DNA from: Haloglomus salinum | GTDB lineage: Archaea > Halobacteriota > Halobacteria > Halobacteriales > Haloarculaceae | Length of the DNA: 64,000 nt | NCBI RefSeq assembly: GCF_024298825.1 | Contig: NZ_CP101153.1 | Location: 1,736,001-1,800,000 of the forward strand | Direction: 5' to 3' | Shown: positions 56,301 to 64,000 of the stretch, piece by piece | Numbering within the stretch: the first letter of the stretch is position 1 | How the letters are laid out: each line of letters begins with the position of its first letter | Made by a program: the position numbers and the translations under genes | The notes under the pieces: generated by a model | What the model was told of the DNA's origin: nothing | Seen by the model: only the letters and a program-made list of their open reading frames with translations | Databases searched by the model: none

Positions 56301-57136
56301 GCGACCGCACGGATGCAAGGAACGCGTTCCAGACGCACCTTTGAGGGGTTGAAGCGAGTGGTCGGCCCGAACTCAGGAAGCCGTCGCGAGTTCCAGACGC
56401 ACCTTTGAGGGGTTGAAGCACCCCTCGCACCCCGTTTGGCTTACTACATGTGTAGTTCCAGACGCACCTTTGAGGGGTTGAAGCGACCATGTCGAGGACC
56501 GCGACCGCGCCGACAGCGACGTTCCAGACGCACCTTTGAGGGGTTGAAGCTCCGAGACACCGATGTCTTCGGGGTCGTCCGGGAGGGTTCCAGACGCACC
56601 TTTGAGGGGTTGAAGCCTCACAAGCGACGACCAGACCATCACCACGAAGGCAGTTCCAGACGCACCTTTGAGGGGTTGAAGCTTCTGGAGGGCGCCGTGC
56701 AAGGCATCCCGAACCGCGTGTTCCAGACGCACCTTTGAGGGGTTGAAGCTTGTCGTCGGTGTCCATGGTCACGTCGCCAGGGCGTTCCAGACGCACCTTT
56801 GAGGGGTTGAAGCAGACACCGCAAGGTCGTATCACTGACGCTTCAGAGTTCCAGACGCACCTTTGAGGGGTTGAAGCGTCGGCGTGAGTGGTATCCTTGA
56901 GCGCGTGACGGTTCCAGACGCACCTTTGAGGGGTTGAAGCGGGAACAAGTCCGATGCCATCCGCGGGCTGCTCCGTGTTCCAGACGCACCTTTGAGGGGT
57001 TGAAGCGGCAGTGGCGGCGCGGCGGTGAACATCTCCACAGTTCCAGACGCACCTTTGAGGGGTTGAAGCTTGCTCGCCGAGCAACCGACGACGGCCAGCT
57101 GAACGAGTTCCAGACGCACCTTTGAGGGGTTGGAGC
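50352..57136 (+). CRISPR. Large CRISPR array, 104 repeats and 103 spacers
   Basis: 30-bp repeats GTTCCAGACGCACC...GGGGTTGAAGC, first at 50352-50381, last at 57107-57136, counted manually as 104 copies; mean period 65.6 bp. Spacers are mostly 33-39 bp. Direction is set by the leader on the left, the 3' GTTGAAGC handle and the degenerate last repeat (GTTGGAGC). Two units are duplicated (54131-54396) and one spacer (53917-53969) is 53 nt. Almost all repeats are identical, so the array is active or recently active. All overlapping long frames are translations of the repeat. Confidence 0.98.
54131..54396 (+). repeat. Exact tandem duplication of two spacer-repeat units
   Basis: The 133-bp block 54131-54263 (spacer, repeat, spacer, repeat) recurs as 54264-54396. 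The two spacers begin ATCGGGCACGGGGAC and CTCGCCATCAACGGC. Arises by recombination or slippage between repeats. Confidence 0.9.
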
Positions 57137-57247
57137 GACAAAGACGACACTAGGGCGGAGGCCGAGCGTCGCGCCGCGGAGTGGAACCTCGACGACCAGG
57201 TCGCGGCCGATGCCGACGCGTCCACCCGCCGCGACGGCGCGCGGTAG
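57137..57247 (+). pseudogene. Open reading tail immediately after the CRISPR array
   Basis: From the end of the last repeat a frame runs 36 codons ([20 protein letters not shown], then [16 protein letters not shown]) to TAG at 57245-57247. Its composition is acidic and G/C-biased at third positions like a haloarchaeal gene end, but no start exists on this side of the array. It may be the 3' stump of a gene interrupted by the CRISPR locus, or chance. Confidence 0.4.
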
Positions 57248-57329
57248 ACGGCCGCCTCTCGGCCGGCTCCGTCGCCACGCCCGTGCCGCGACCGGAAGGC
57301 ACTACGTCGGCCCGGGCGGACAGGCGGCC

Positions 57330-58163
57330 ATGCTCAGAGTCGGCGCGCACACCTCCATCGCGGGGGGCGTCCAGAACGCGGTCGAGGAGCAACTGGAGTA
57401 CGACGGCAACTGCGGGCAGATATTCAGCCACTCCCCGCAGGTGTGGGCGGACCCGTCCATCGACGAGGCCGACGCCGCGGCGTTCCGTGACCTCACCGCC
57501 GACCACGACGTGGGCCCGTGGGTCATCCACTCCTCGTATCTCGTCAACCTCTGTACGCCGAAGGACGACCTCCACGAGAAGTCCGTCGCCTCGATGCAGA
57601 CGGAACTCGACGTCGCCGACCGCCTCGATATCGACTACGTCAACGTCCACCTCGGCGCGCACACCGGTGCGGGCGTCGAGGGCGGGCTGGCGAACGCCGT
57701 CGCGTCACTCGACGAACTGGACGTGCCCGACGGCGTGACGATTCTCGTCGAGTCTGACGCCGGCTCCGGAACGAAACTCGGCGGCCAGTTCGAGCACCTC
57801 GCGTACGTCTGCGACGAGTCCCGCCACGGCCTCGAGGTCTGTCTGGACACCGCCCACATGTTCGCCGCGGGCTACGACATCTCCACGCCCGCGGGCGTCG
57901 ACGAGACGTTCGCCGCGTTCGCCGACACGGTGGGGCTGGACCGTCTCGCCTGCGTCCACCTCAACGACTCCAAACACGAGTGTGGCACCAACAAGGACGA
58001 GCACGCCCACATCGGCGAGGGCCACATCGGCGAGGATGGGATGCGCGCGTTCGTCAACCACGACGCCGTCGCGGACGTGCCGCTGGTGCTGGAGACGCCG
58101 ACCGAGGACGGCCGGAGTTTCGCCTGGAACATCGAGAAGGTCCGCGAACTCGCCGCCGAGTGA
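57330..58163 (+). CDS. nfo: Endonuclease IV
   Basis: 277 aa from ATG 57330. [13 protein letters not shown] at the start, [72 protein letters not shown] are the metal-binding motifs of the AP endonuclease TIM barrel. It acts in base-excision repair of abasic sites. The frame opens further upstream but only over the intergenic region. Confidence 0.95.
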   Translation: MLRVGAHTSIAGGVQNAVEEQLEYDGNCGQIFSHSPQVWADPSIDEADAAAFRDLTADHDVGPWVIHSSYLVNLCTPKDDLHEKSVASMQTELDVADRLDIDYVNVHLGAHTGAGVEGGLANAVASLDELDVPDGVTILVESDAGSGTKLGGQFEHLAYVCDESRHGLEVCLDTAHMFAAGYDISTPAGVDETFAAFADTVGLDRLACVHLNDSKHECGTNKDEHAHIGEGHIGEDGMRAFVNHDAVADVPLVLETPTEDGRSFAWNIEKVRELAAE

Positions 58164-58272
58164 GCAGCCGAGGGTGGCGCCCCGTGCTCCGTCGGGCCAC
58201 CGGGCTCCGTCCACCCGCCGTTCCCCCGAGTGTTTATGCCGGGCGCCGCGCCAGTACGCATCGTCTACCGGA

Positions 58273-59175
58273 ATGAGCGAGGCAACCGTCCTCTGTGTCG
58301 ACCCCGACGACGACCCGGACGGGCCACGGGCCCGACTGGCCGCCGAGGCGGAACTCTCCGTCGTCTGGAGCGACTCGGTCGCGGCAGCACGACAGCAGTT
58401 GCAGGAGACCGACATCGACTGCCTGGTCACCGAGTACGACCTCCCGGACGGCACCGGCATCGACCTCATCAGGTACGTCCGCGACCGGGCCCAGGATATC
58501 GGGTGCATCCTCTACACCGCGACGGACCGTGAGACGGTGACCGAGGGCCTCGAGACACCGCTCGTCGTCGAGTATCTCAACCGTGACGGTCCCGCCGCGG
58601 CCGAGCGGCTGGCGGCGCTCGTCACCGTGACTGCCCAGCGGCGCACCCAGACGGCCTACCCGCTGCCCGTCGACGAGTCCGCACGACTCGCCACGCTGAC
58701 GGGACTGGACCTCGGCTCCGACGCGCTCGCCGCGGCGCTCGACCGGGTCACCGAACTCGCCGTCCGGCATTTCGACCTCGACCGGGCGTCGGTCAACATC
58801 GTCGCGGAGTCCACACAGGAGGTGCTCGCCTGTACCGGCCCCGACCTGCCATCGATGCCACGCGAGGAGTCCATCTGCACGTACTCCATCCTCGACGAGG
58901 GGGTCACCGTCGTCGAGGATACGGCGGCGGACCCGCGCTTCACCGACAACGAGACGCTCGCCGCGCACGACATCCGGTTCTACGCCGGCGCCCCGCTCCG
59001 GACCGACGCGGGGCTCCCCGTCGGCACCCTCTGTGTCTACGACGACGAGCCCCGGACGTTCTCCGACGAGGAGGCGGGGTACCTGCAGCTCCTCGCGGCG
59101 TCGGCAGTCGAGTGGTTCGAGGTGTACGGACGGCTGGCGGGTCACGAGGCCGCCGCGGCCGGGGGTGACCGGTGA
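58273..59175 (+). CDS. Receiver (REC)-GAF domain signalling protein
   Basis: 300 aa. An N-terminal receiver fold (VLCVDPDDDPDG, CLVTEYDLPDGTGIDLIRYV) is followed by a GAF domain (about 135-290) with SVNIVAESTQEVLACTG and FYAGAPLRTDAGLPVGTLCVYD. The usual phospho-acceptor Asp is Glu (TEYDLP in place of TDYDLP), suggesting a fixed or phosphorylation-independent state. The last base of its stop is the first base of the next start. Resembles haloarchaeal HTR-like proteins; the GAF ligand is unknown. Confidence 0.82.
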   Translation: MSEATVLCVDPDDDPDGPRARLAAEAELSVVWSDSVAAARQQLQETDIDCLVTEYDLPDGTGIDLIRYVRDRAQDIGCILYTATDRETVTEGLETPLVVEYLNRDGPAAAERLAALVTVTAQRRTQTAYPLPVDESARLATLTGLDLGSDALAAALDRVTELAVRHFDLDRASVNIVAESTQEVLACTGPDLPSMPREESICTYSILDEGVTVVEDTAADPRFTDNETLAAHDIRFYAGAPLRTDAGLPVGTLCVYDDEPRTFSDEEAGYLQLLAASAVEWFEVYGRLAGHEAAAAGGDR

Positions 59176-59882
59176 TGCCCCAGGGTTCGGAGGCCTTCCG
59201 CTACGAGTTCCAGCCCGGTATCCCCCTGGAGGCGGCCGCGCCGGGCACGAACCTGCTGGTCAGCAGTCCCTCCGGCGTCCTCGCCCGCGAACTCGCGCTC
59301 GACCTCCTCACCGCGGGGTCGAGCGCCGAGTCGCTGCTGCTGGTCGCCGCCGACCTCGGGGGGCGTGGCCTGCTCGAACGGCTCGACCGCCCCACGCGGT
59401 CGGTCGACCGGTCGCGGCTCGGCATCGTCGACTGCACGGGCCCGGGCGACCGTGACGAGGAGCGGTTCACCACCCACGCCGAGCCCATCTCGAACCCGGG
59501 CGACCTGACGGGTATCGAGGTCGAGTTCTCCGTCCTCTACGAGAAGATCGCGGCGACGGCCGACAACGTCCGAATCGGGCTCCTGTCGCTGTCGTCGCTG
59601 CTGGCGCACGCCTCGCTCCGGGAGGTGTCCCGCTTCGTCCACATGCTGACCGGCCGCATCATCGCGACCGACGACCTCGGCGTCTTCGCCATCGACGCCT
59701 CGCTCGCGGACGACCGGACCGTCGAGACGCTGAGTCACTTCTGCGACCGCCACGTCCGGGTCCGAACCGGCGACGACGGGGGTGTCGAACTCCGGGTCGA
59801 CGAACGGACGGCCGAGTCGGGCGCGTGGACGCCGCTGGACCACGCCGTCGGCGGCGAGGACTGGGATGGGGCGAGCGAATAG
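59175..59882 (+). CDS. DUF7504-like partner of the REC-GAF protein
   Basis: 235 aa from ATG 59175, overlapping the upstream stop (TGATG). Loop GTNLLVSSPSGVLARELALDLL replaces Walker A; RLGIVDCTGPGDRDEERF, VRIGLLSLSSLLAHASLREV and LGVFAIDASLADDRTVETL align with the 2525 paralog. Translational coupling to the REC-GAF protein supports a role in sensing or signal output. Function unknown. Confidence 0.72.
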   Translation: MPQGSEAFRYEFQPGIPLEAAAPGTNLLVSSPSGVLARELALDLLTAGSSAESLLLVAADLGGRGLLERLDRPTRSVDRSRLGIVDCTGPGDRDEERFTTHAEPISNPGDLTGIEVEFSVLYEKIAATADNVRIGLLSLSSLLAHASLREVSRFVHMLTGRIIATDDLGVFAIDASLADDRTVETLSHFCDRHVRVRTGDDGGVELRVDERTAESGAWTPLDHAVGGEDWDGASE

Positions 59883-59901
59883 CGCGCGTGCTCTTTGGGC
59901 T

Positions 59902-61413
59902 CTACTCCCCGTACTCGTCCCGTAGAGCGACCTTGTCGAGTTTCATCGTCGCCGTCTGGGGCAGCGGCTCGTCGCGGACGTGGACCTCGCGGGGCACCTT
60001 GTAGTCCGCGAGCGCTCCCCGGCAGACGTCCTGCACCTCGTCGGCGGTCACGTCGCCGCGGACGATGGCGGTGACCTGTTCGCCCAGGCGCTCGTGGGGC
60101 GTGCCCACGACGGCGGCCTCCTGCACGCCGTCGAGTTCGTAGATGACGTCCTCGATCTCGCGAGGGTAGACGTTCTCGCCGCCCGAGATGAACATGTCGT
60201 CGATGCGGTCGTCGAGGAACAGGTGGCCGTCAGCATCGACGTGGCCGATGTCGCCCGAGCGGAGCCACTCCTTGCCCGCACGGGTGACGAACACCTCGTC
60301 GTTCTTCTCGGGCAGGTTCCAGTAGCCCTTCATCACGACGTCGCCGTGCCAGAGCAGTTCCCCCTTCTCGCCCTGGGCGACCGTCTCGCCGGTCTCGGGG
60401 TCCTCGACACGGGCCTCGGCCCACTCCTCGGCGACGGTGCCGATGCTGCCCGCCTTGTAGACATCCTGCCCGGGCGTGTTGCCGGCGGCGCCGAGCGTGG
60501 TCTCGGTCATCCCGTACCCCTCGTAGAGGTCACAGCCCAGTGCGGCCTCGGCCTCGTCGATGCGCTCGGCCGGCATCGGCGAGCCGCCGACGTTGAGCGA
60601 CTCGAACGCCGACAGGTCGTACCCCTCGGTGCCGTGCTCCAGCAGGTCCAGCACCATCGTCGGGATGAGCATCGTGTAGGTCACGTCACGGTCGGCCATC
60701 GTCCGGAGGGCGAGTTCCGGGTCCCACTCCGGGAGGAAGTGGTTCTGGGCGCCGTGGGCCAGCGACGGCGTCGTCGTCGCGTTCAGCCCGGAGGCGTGGA
60801 AACACGGGGCCACGGTCAGGAACGAGGTTTCGGGCCCGTACTCCATCAGTGCGCGCCCCCCACGGGCGTTGGCCGAGAGGTTCCCGTGGGTGTGCTGGAC
60901 CCCCTTCGGCCGGCCGGTGGTGCCACTGGTGTAGAGGATCTCCGCCACCTCGCTGTCCAGTCGGGGCTCGATTTCGAACTCCTTCGTGGCGTCGGCGACG
61001 AGGCCGCCGTACGGGGTGGTGCCCTCTGGAGCCTCGTCACCGACCACGACCAGCTCGGCGTCCAGCGGCTTCTCGGCGAACGCCTCGGCGGCCTCGTCGA
61101 AGACGACGATCGCCTCGGGGTCGGCGTCGGTGACGACGTGGGCGATCTCGCTCTGTCCGAACCGGAGGTTGATGGGCACCGGAATCGCGCCCAGCTTCAT
61201 CGCGCCGAGGTAGCTCGTGAGGAACGTTGTCAGGTTCGGCAGGAACAGGGCGACGCGGTCTCCCGGCTCGACGCCCAGCCCCGCGAGTCCGTTCGCCACC
61301 GCGCTCGTCTCGGCCTCCAGTTCCCCGTAGCTCATCTCCCGCTTCGGGTCGGTGATGGCGAGTTCCCCCGGCCGGTCGGTGGCCTGGAACTCGACGTGGT
61401 TCGCGAAGTTCAT
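59902..61413 (-). CDS. Acyl-CoA synthetase (AMP-forming)
   Basis: 503 aa ANL-superfamily enzyme. YTSGTTGRPKGVQHTHGN (about 155-172) is the AMP-binding P-loop; GYGMTETTL, SGDIGHVDADG and DRIDDMFISGGENVYP are motifs A4-A8; the C-terminal lysine of PQTATMKLDKVAL is the adenylation Lys. Activates a carboxylic acid, likely a fatty acid, to its CoA ester; the substrate is not predictable from these residues. Confidence 0.9.
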   Translation of the reverse strand: MNFANHVEFQATDRPGELAITDPKREMSYGELEAETSAVANGLAGLGVEPGDRVALFLPNLTTFLTSYLGAMKLGAIPVPINLRFGQSEIAHVVTDADPEAIVVFDEAAEAFAEKPLDAELVVVGDEAPEGTTPYGGLVADATKEFEIEPRLDSEVAEILYTSGTTGRPKGVQHTHGNLSANARGGRALMEYGPETSFLTVAPCFHASGLNATTTPSLAHGAQNHFLPEWDPELALRTMADRDVTYTMLIPTMVLDLLEHGTEGYDLSAFESLNVGGSPMPAERIDEAEAALGCDLYEGYGMTETTLGAAGNTPGQDVYKAGSIGTVAEEWAEARVEDPETGETVAQGEKGELLWHGDVVMKGYWNLPEKNDEVFVTRAGKEWLRSGDIGHVDADGHLFLDDRIDDMFISGGENVYPREIEDVIYELDGVQEAAVVGTPHERLGEQVTAIVRGDVTADEVQDVCRGALADYKVPREVHVRDEPLPQTATMKLDKVALRDEYGE

Positions 61414-61539
61414 CGGTTATCCGGGGTGCATCCCCGGACGGACGTGGGCCTGCCGTCCACTTGTTTATTATCGGTGAAATGACACAAGCGTCGTGTGCGT
61501 CACACGGTGTGTGTCTCGACACGGTGTGTGATGGGGCAC

Positions 61540-62343
61540 TCACTCGGCGAAGTCCTCTGGAGTCAGGCGGGTGGCGTCCTCGCGGTGGGACTCGTAGGTG
61601 TCCAGCACCCACCCGTGGACCGGTTCCGCACGGGTTTCGATGCCCGCCTGGAGGTTGCCCGCGTCGTCGTAGGCCGAGATGGTGGCCACGTCGTCGAAGG
61701 CCGCGACCGACACCTGGAACTCCGTCTCGTCCGTGGCGAGATACATCTCCGCGCCGGCCTCCAGTTCCTCGCGGACCAGTCGTCGCGCCTCGGCGCGCGA
61801 CGTGACCGTCTCGTAGTACTGCTGGGAGACGACGGCGCTGAACGACAGGCCGTGTTCGGTGATCTCCTCGTGGAACGGCTCGGCGACGACCGTCGTCCCC
61901 GTCGCGGCCGGGGCGACGCCGACGAAGCGGTCGGCGCCGCGGAGCAGTTCCTTCCAGCGGTCGACCGCTCGCAGCGGGTCGAACCGGTCCGGGTCCGACA
62001 CCCGCGCGTCCGTCAGGAGTCGGAGGTCGAACGGGAACTCCGCGACCGGGAACAGGTCCCGGACCGGCCCCAGCCGGCAGGCCAGGTCCATCGAGTCGGC
62101 GAACTGCTCGTAGTCCGCCGCGACGAGGTCACCGACACGTGTCCGCTCGTATCCGTCCTCGCGCTCGACCACCCAGCCGCGGGCCGCGAAGTCGTCGAGG
62201 ATGCGCCCCACCGTCACGTCCGATACGCCCGTCGCGGCCACCAGCTCCCGTTCGGTGTGTGGTCCCCCAGCGAGCCCGGTCAGCACGTCGACGCGGTTCT
62301 CCGACCGCGTCAGGAAGCTGATGGCCTCGAACGCGTCCACCAT
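61540..62343 (-). CDS. Winged-helix transcriptional regulator (DUF1724/FilR1-like)
   Basis: 267 aa. N-terminal HTH: SENRVDVLTGLAGGPHTERELVAATGVSDVTVGRILDDFAARGW. The C-terminal domain (about 100-250) has the pattern found in haloarchaeal and methanogen regulators with the DUF1724/FilR1-like domain. The divergent acyl-CoA synthetase lies 126 bp away and may be its target. Confidence 0.8.
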   Translation of the reverse strand: MVDAFEAISFLTRSENRVDVLTGLAGGPHTERELVAATGVSDVTVGRILDDFAARGWVVEREDGYERTRVGDLVAADYEQFADSMDLACRLGPVRDLFPVAEFPFDLRLLTDARVSDPDRFDPLRAVDRWKELLRGADRFVGVAPAATGTTVVAEPFHEEITEHGLSFSAVVSQQYYETVTSRAEARRLVREELEAGAEMYLATDETEFQVSVAAFDDVATISAYDDAGNLQAGIETRAEPVHGWVLDTYESHREDATRLTPEDFAE

Positions 62344-62398
62344 ACGCGTGGCTGGGGAGTGTGGCGGATTAAATCCGACGCTGGCGCCGCTGGCCGTC

Positions 62399-62447
62399 GC
62401 TCACACCACGTCGCCACGCACCGGCCGCCCGTCACGCCCGCGCCGGT
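62399..62447. repeat. 49-bp direct repeat, left copy
   Basis: Matches 63701-63749 at 46 of 49 positions (mismatches at 62424, 62434 and 62438). On the minus strand both copies encode the same C-terminal residues (GRxVRGDVV and stop), so the left copy looks like a leftover gene end. The pair brackets the propeller gene. Confidence 0.75.
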
Positions 62448-62532
62448 CGGCCAACGACCGACGCCGGACGAGCGGACGTGGGCCGCCGTGCCGTCAGGGA
62501 TTTGATACTCCGTCCACCATGACCCGCCGTGT

Positions 62533-63618
62533 ATGCGCGACGAGCGACGGGACGGCGGCGTCGGCGCCGAGCGGTGGCGGGTCGAAACCGGCGGGAAGAT
62601 TCGAACCACGCCGGTGGTGAGACGGGGGGTCGTCTACGTCGGGAGTGACGACGGCCACCTGCACGCGCTGGATGTGGACAGCGGTGCCGAACGGTGGCGG
62701 TTCGAGGCCGGGTCGATGTCCTCCTCCGTGCCCGCCGTGGCGGATGGAACGGTCTATCTCGGAGGAGACGCGCGGCTGTACGCGGTGGACGTAGCGACTG
62801 GCACCCAGCAGTGGGCGTTCACCCCCGATGGGAAGCTGTATCCCACGCCGGCCGTCGTCGGGGACACGGTCTTCGTCGGTGGGTACGACGACGGTGCTAT
62901 CTTGTACGCGCTGGATGCGGGCAGCGGCAGCGAACGGTGGCGGTTCGAGGGTGCGGGCGTCTCGCCGACGGTAGCTGACGGGACGGTCTACGCCGGGAAC
63001 CCGACCGGTGACGACGGGGGGCTGTACGCGGTGGATATCGACACCGGGATGGAACGGTGGCGCTTCGGCGGTGGGAGCGCGGTCGGGACCGCACCGACGG
63101 TGACCGAGGACACGATATACGTCGGCTACCGGGACGACTGCCTGTACGCGCTCGACGCGGCGACGGGAGCCGAACGGTGGCGGTTCGACGGCGGGCGGTA
63201 CCACCCCAGGTCCGCCCCGGCGGTCGCCGAGGGGGCGGTCTACGTCGGATGCAAAGATGGCTATCTCTACGCGGTCGACGCGACGAGCGGCGACCGAAGC
63301 TGGCGGTACGCGACCGGTGGGGCCATCTCGTCGGTCCCGGCGGTACGCGACGGGACGGTCTACGTCGGCAGCTACGACGGCCACCTGTACGCGCTGGACG
63401 CCGCGCGCGGAACCGAGCAGTGGCGGTTCGAGGCCGGTGGCGGGGTCTGGTCGCTCGCCGTGGTCGACGGCACGGCGTACGTCGGAAGCCACGACAATCA
63501 CCTGTACGCGGTGACCGTAGCGGAACGGACCGACGCCGCTCGCCCGGCCCCGACGCGGTCCGAGGGCGATGGGGCGGACAGCACGGACGCATCCGGGGAG
63601 CGTCGGGATGGCGCGTGA
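62533..63618 (+). CDS. PQQ-like eight-blade beta-propeller protein
   Basis: 361 aa made of eight repeats of about 40 residues with the pattern (A/S)ERWRFE..G....PAV.DGTVYVGS.DG.LYALD..TG. This is the PQQ-type (pyrrolo-quinoline quinone dehydrogenase-like) propeller. No signal peptide is visible although most homologs are exported, and no enzymatic domain is attached, so it may be a scaffold. It lies between 49-bp direct repeats. Confidence 0.88.
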   Translation: MRDERRDGGVGAERWRVETGGKIRTTPVVRRGVVYVGSDDGHLHALDVDSGAERWRFEAGSMSSSVPAVADGTVYLGGDARLYAVDVATGTQQWAFTPDGKLYPTPAVVGDTVFVGGYDDGAILYALDAGSGSERWRFEGAGVSPTVADGTVYAGNPTGDDGGLYAVDIDTGMERWRFGGGSAVGTAPTVTEDTIYVGYRDDCLYALDAATGAERWRFDGGRYHPRSAPAVAEGAVYVGCKDGYLYAVDATSGDRSWRYATGGAISSVPAVRDGTVYVGSYDGHLYALDAARGTEQWRFEAGGGVWSLAVVDGTAYVGSHDNHLYAVTVAERTDAARPAPTRSEGDGADSTDASGERRDGA

Positions 63619-63700
63619 CGCGACCGGAGTGCAGCCGCCGGCGCTTCCGTCGCTGTCGTGGATTCTATCCCGGACGATAGCGCCGAGGCCGCGCGAACCC

Positions 63701-63749
63701 GCTCACACCACGTCGCCACGCACCGTCCGCCCGTCGCGCTCGCGCCGGT
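63701..63749. repeat. 49-bp direct repeat, right copy
   Basis: Partner of the left copy at 62399-62447; overlaps the 3' end of the partial gene at the window edge. Confidence 0.75.
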
Positions 63750-64000
63750 GCGCGCGCAGTTCCGCGGCCGCCGCCTCGGCCTCCTCGGGGTCCATCTCCA
63801 GCATCTCCAGCGCCTTCGACAGCGTCGGGAAGACGAACTCCCCCTCCCGGAGCTTGCGGAACGCCTCCTCGCTCCGGACGCCGCCGTCCTCACCCTGCAC
63901 CCACAGGCACGCGGCCCGGGGGTCGAGCAACTGGGTGTAGTCCCCGCGGGCGCGGGCCCCGCGCAGGCGCTGGGTGACGTTGTTCTCGAAGCCCGTGTTG
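63703..64000 (-). CDS. Uncharacterised protein, 5' end beyond the window
   Basis: At least 98 residues reading leftward from the window edge to the stop at 63703; the frame is open to the last base (NTGFENNVTQRLRGARARGD at the edge). C-terminal half is helical and charged, LDPRAACLWVQGEDGGVRSEEAFRKL...LEMDPEEAEAAAAELRAHRRE, ending GDVV. Not recognised. Its last 49 bp are duplicated at 62399-62447. Confidence 0.6.
   Translation of the reverse strand, partial: NTGFENNVTQRLRGARARGDYTQLLDPRAACLWVQGEDGGVRSEEAFRKLREGEFVFPTLSKALEMLEMDPEEAEAAAAELRAHRRERDGRTVRGDVV

Noticed and set aside
50339-57136. Many long reading frames through the CRISPR array (for example 50339-51625 and 54337-55770, with recurring [18 protein letters not shown] and LQPLKGASG)
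   Set aside because: They are translations of the 30-bp repeat in three frames, not proteins; spacer lengths vary and give no conserved frame.

Overview
The window is chromosomal DNA of a halophilic archaeon (class Halobacteria). The evidence is the acidic, high-GC coding style, leaderless genes with TATA boxes about 27 nt before the start, the cdrL-cdrS-ftsZ2-ncsA block, a TFB gene, several haloarchaea-restricted families (DUF7504-like, DUF5518-like) and a haloarchaeal type I-B CRISPR repeat ending in GTTGAAGC. The genus cannot be fixed from sequence alone. All family names are by recognition of motifs; no database search was run.

Layout. 0-4.4 kb: cell-division block (cdrL, cdrS, ftsZ2), a degenerate RecA-like protein and tRNA-thiolation ncsA. 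4.4-5.2 kb: gene-free palindromic repeat block. 5.2-8.4 kb: ordinary genes (membrane protein with a winged-helix partner, TAT-exported spondin-like protein, flavin reductase, methyltransferase). 8.5-12.1 kb: a CHAT (caspase-like) protease with an upstream DUF7504-like partner, a convergent 47-aa one-helix membrane peptide and a divergent 55-aa acidic protein. 12.3-18 kb: MinD-like ATPase, a PD-(D/E)XK-like protein, a tnpB-only IS605-family element and a cysteine-bearing exported protein. 18-32.6 kb: membrane-protein region with seven CPBP (Abi) intramembrane protease domains, two ABC-2 export systems (one permease fused to a CPBP domain), a PH-domain protein and a four-gene operon with three consecutive CPBP genes. 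32.6-40 kb: element-like region with a TraD/VirB4-type ATPase, a small zinc-finger protein, tandem and inverted repeats and an extra TFB; this looks like an integrated plasmid or conjugative element.

40.4-57.1 kb: complete type I-B CRISPR-Cas locus, laid out as a mirror. The interference operon cas6-cas8b-cas7-cas5-cas3 runs leftward and ends in a small, decayed 5-repeat array. The adaptation operon cas4-cas1-cas2 runs rightward and ends in a 104-repeat array. Each operon's last stop codon is followed within 7-12 bp by a related leader of about 98 bp. Cas6 would process both transcripts, Cas8b-Cas7-Cas5 would form Cascade, Cas3 would degrade targets and Cas4-Cas1-Cas2 would acquire spacers.

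57.1-64 kb: endonuclease IV, a REC-GAF sensor with a DUF7504-like partner, an acyl-CoA synthetase, a winged-helix regulator, an eight-blade PQQ-type propeller flanked by 49-bp direct repeats, and a partial gene at the right edge.

Most promising for new biology: the CHAT/DUF7504/small-peptide locus, the CPBP-rich islands, the mirrored CRISPR layout with a promoter-like 53-nt spacer, and the repeat-rich 36.7-38.9 kb region.
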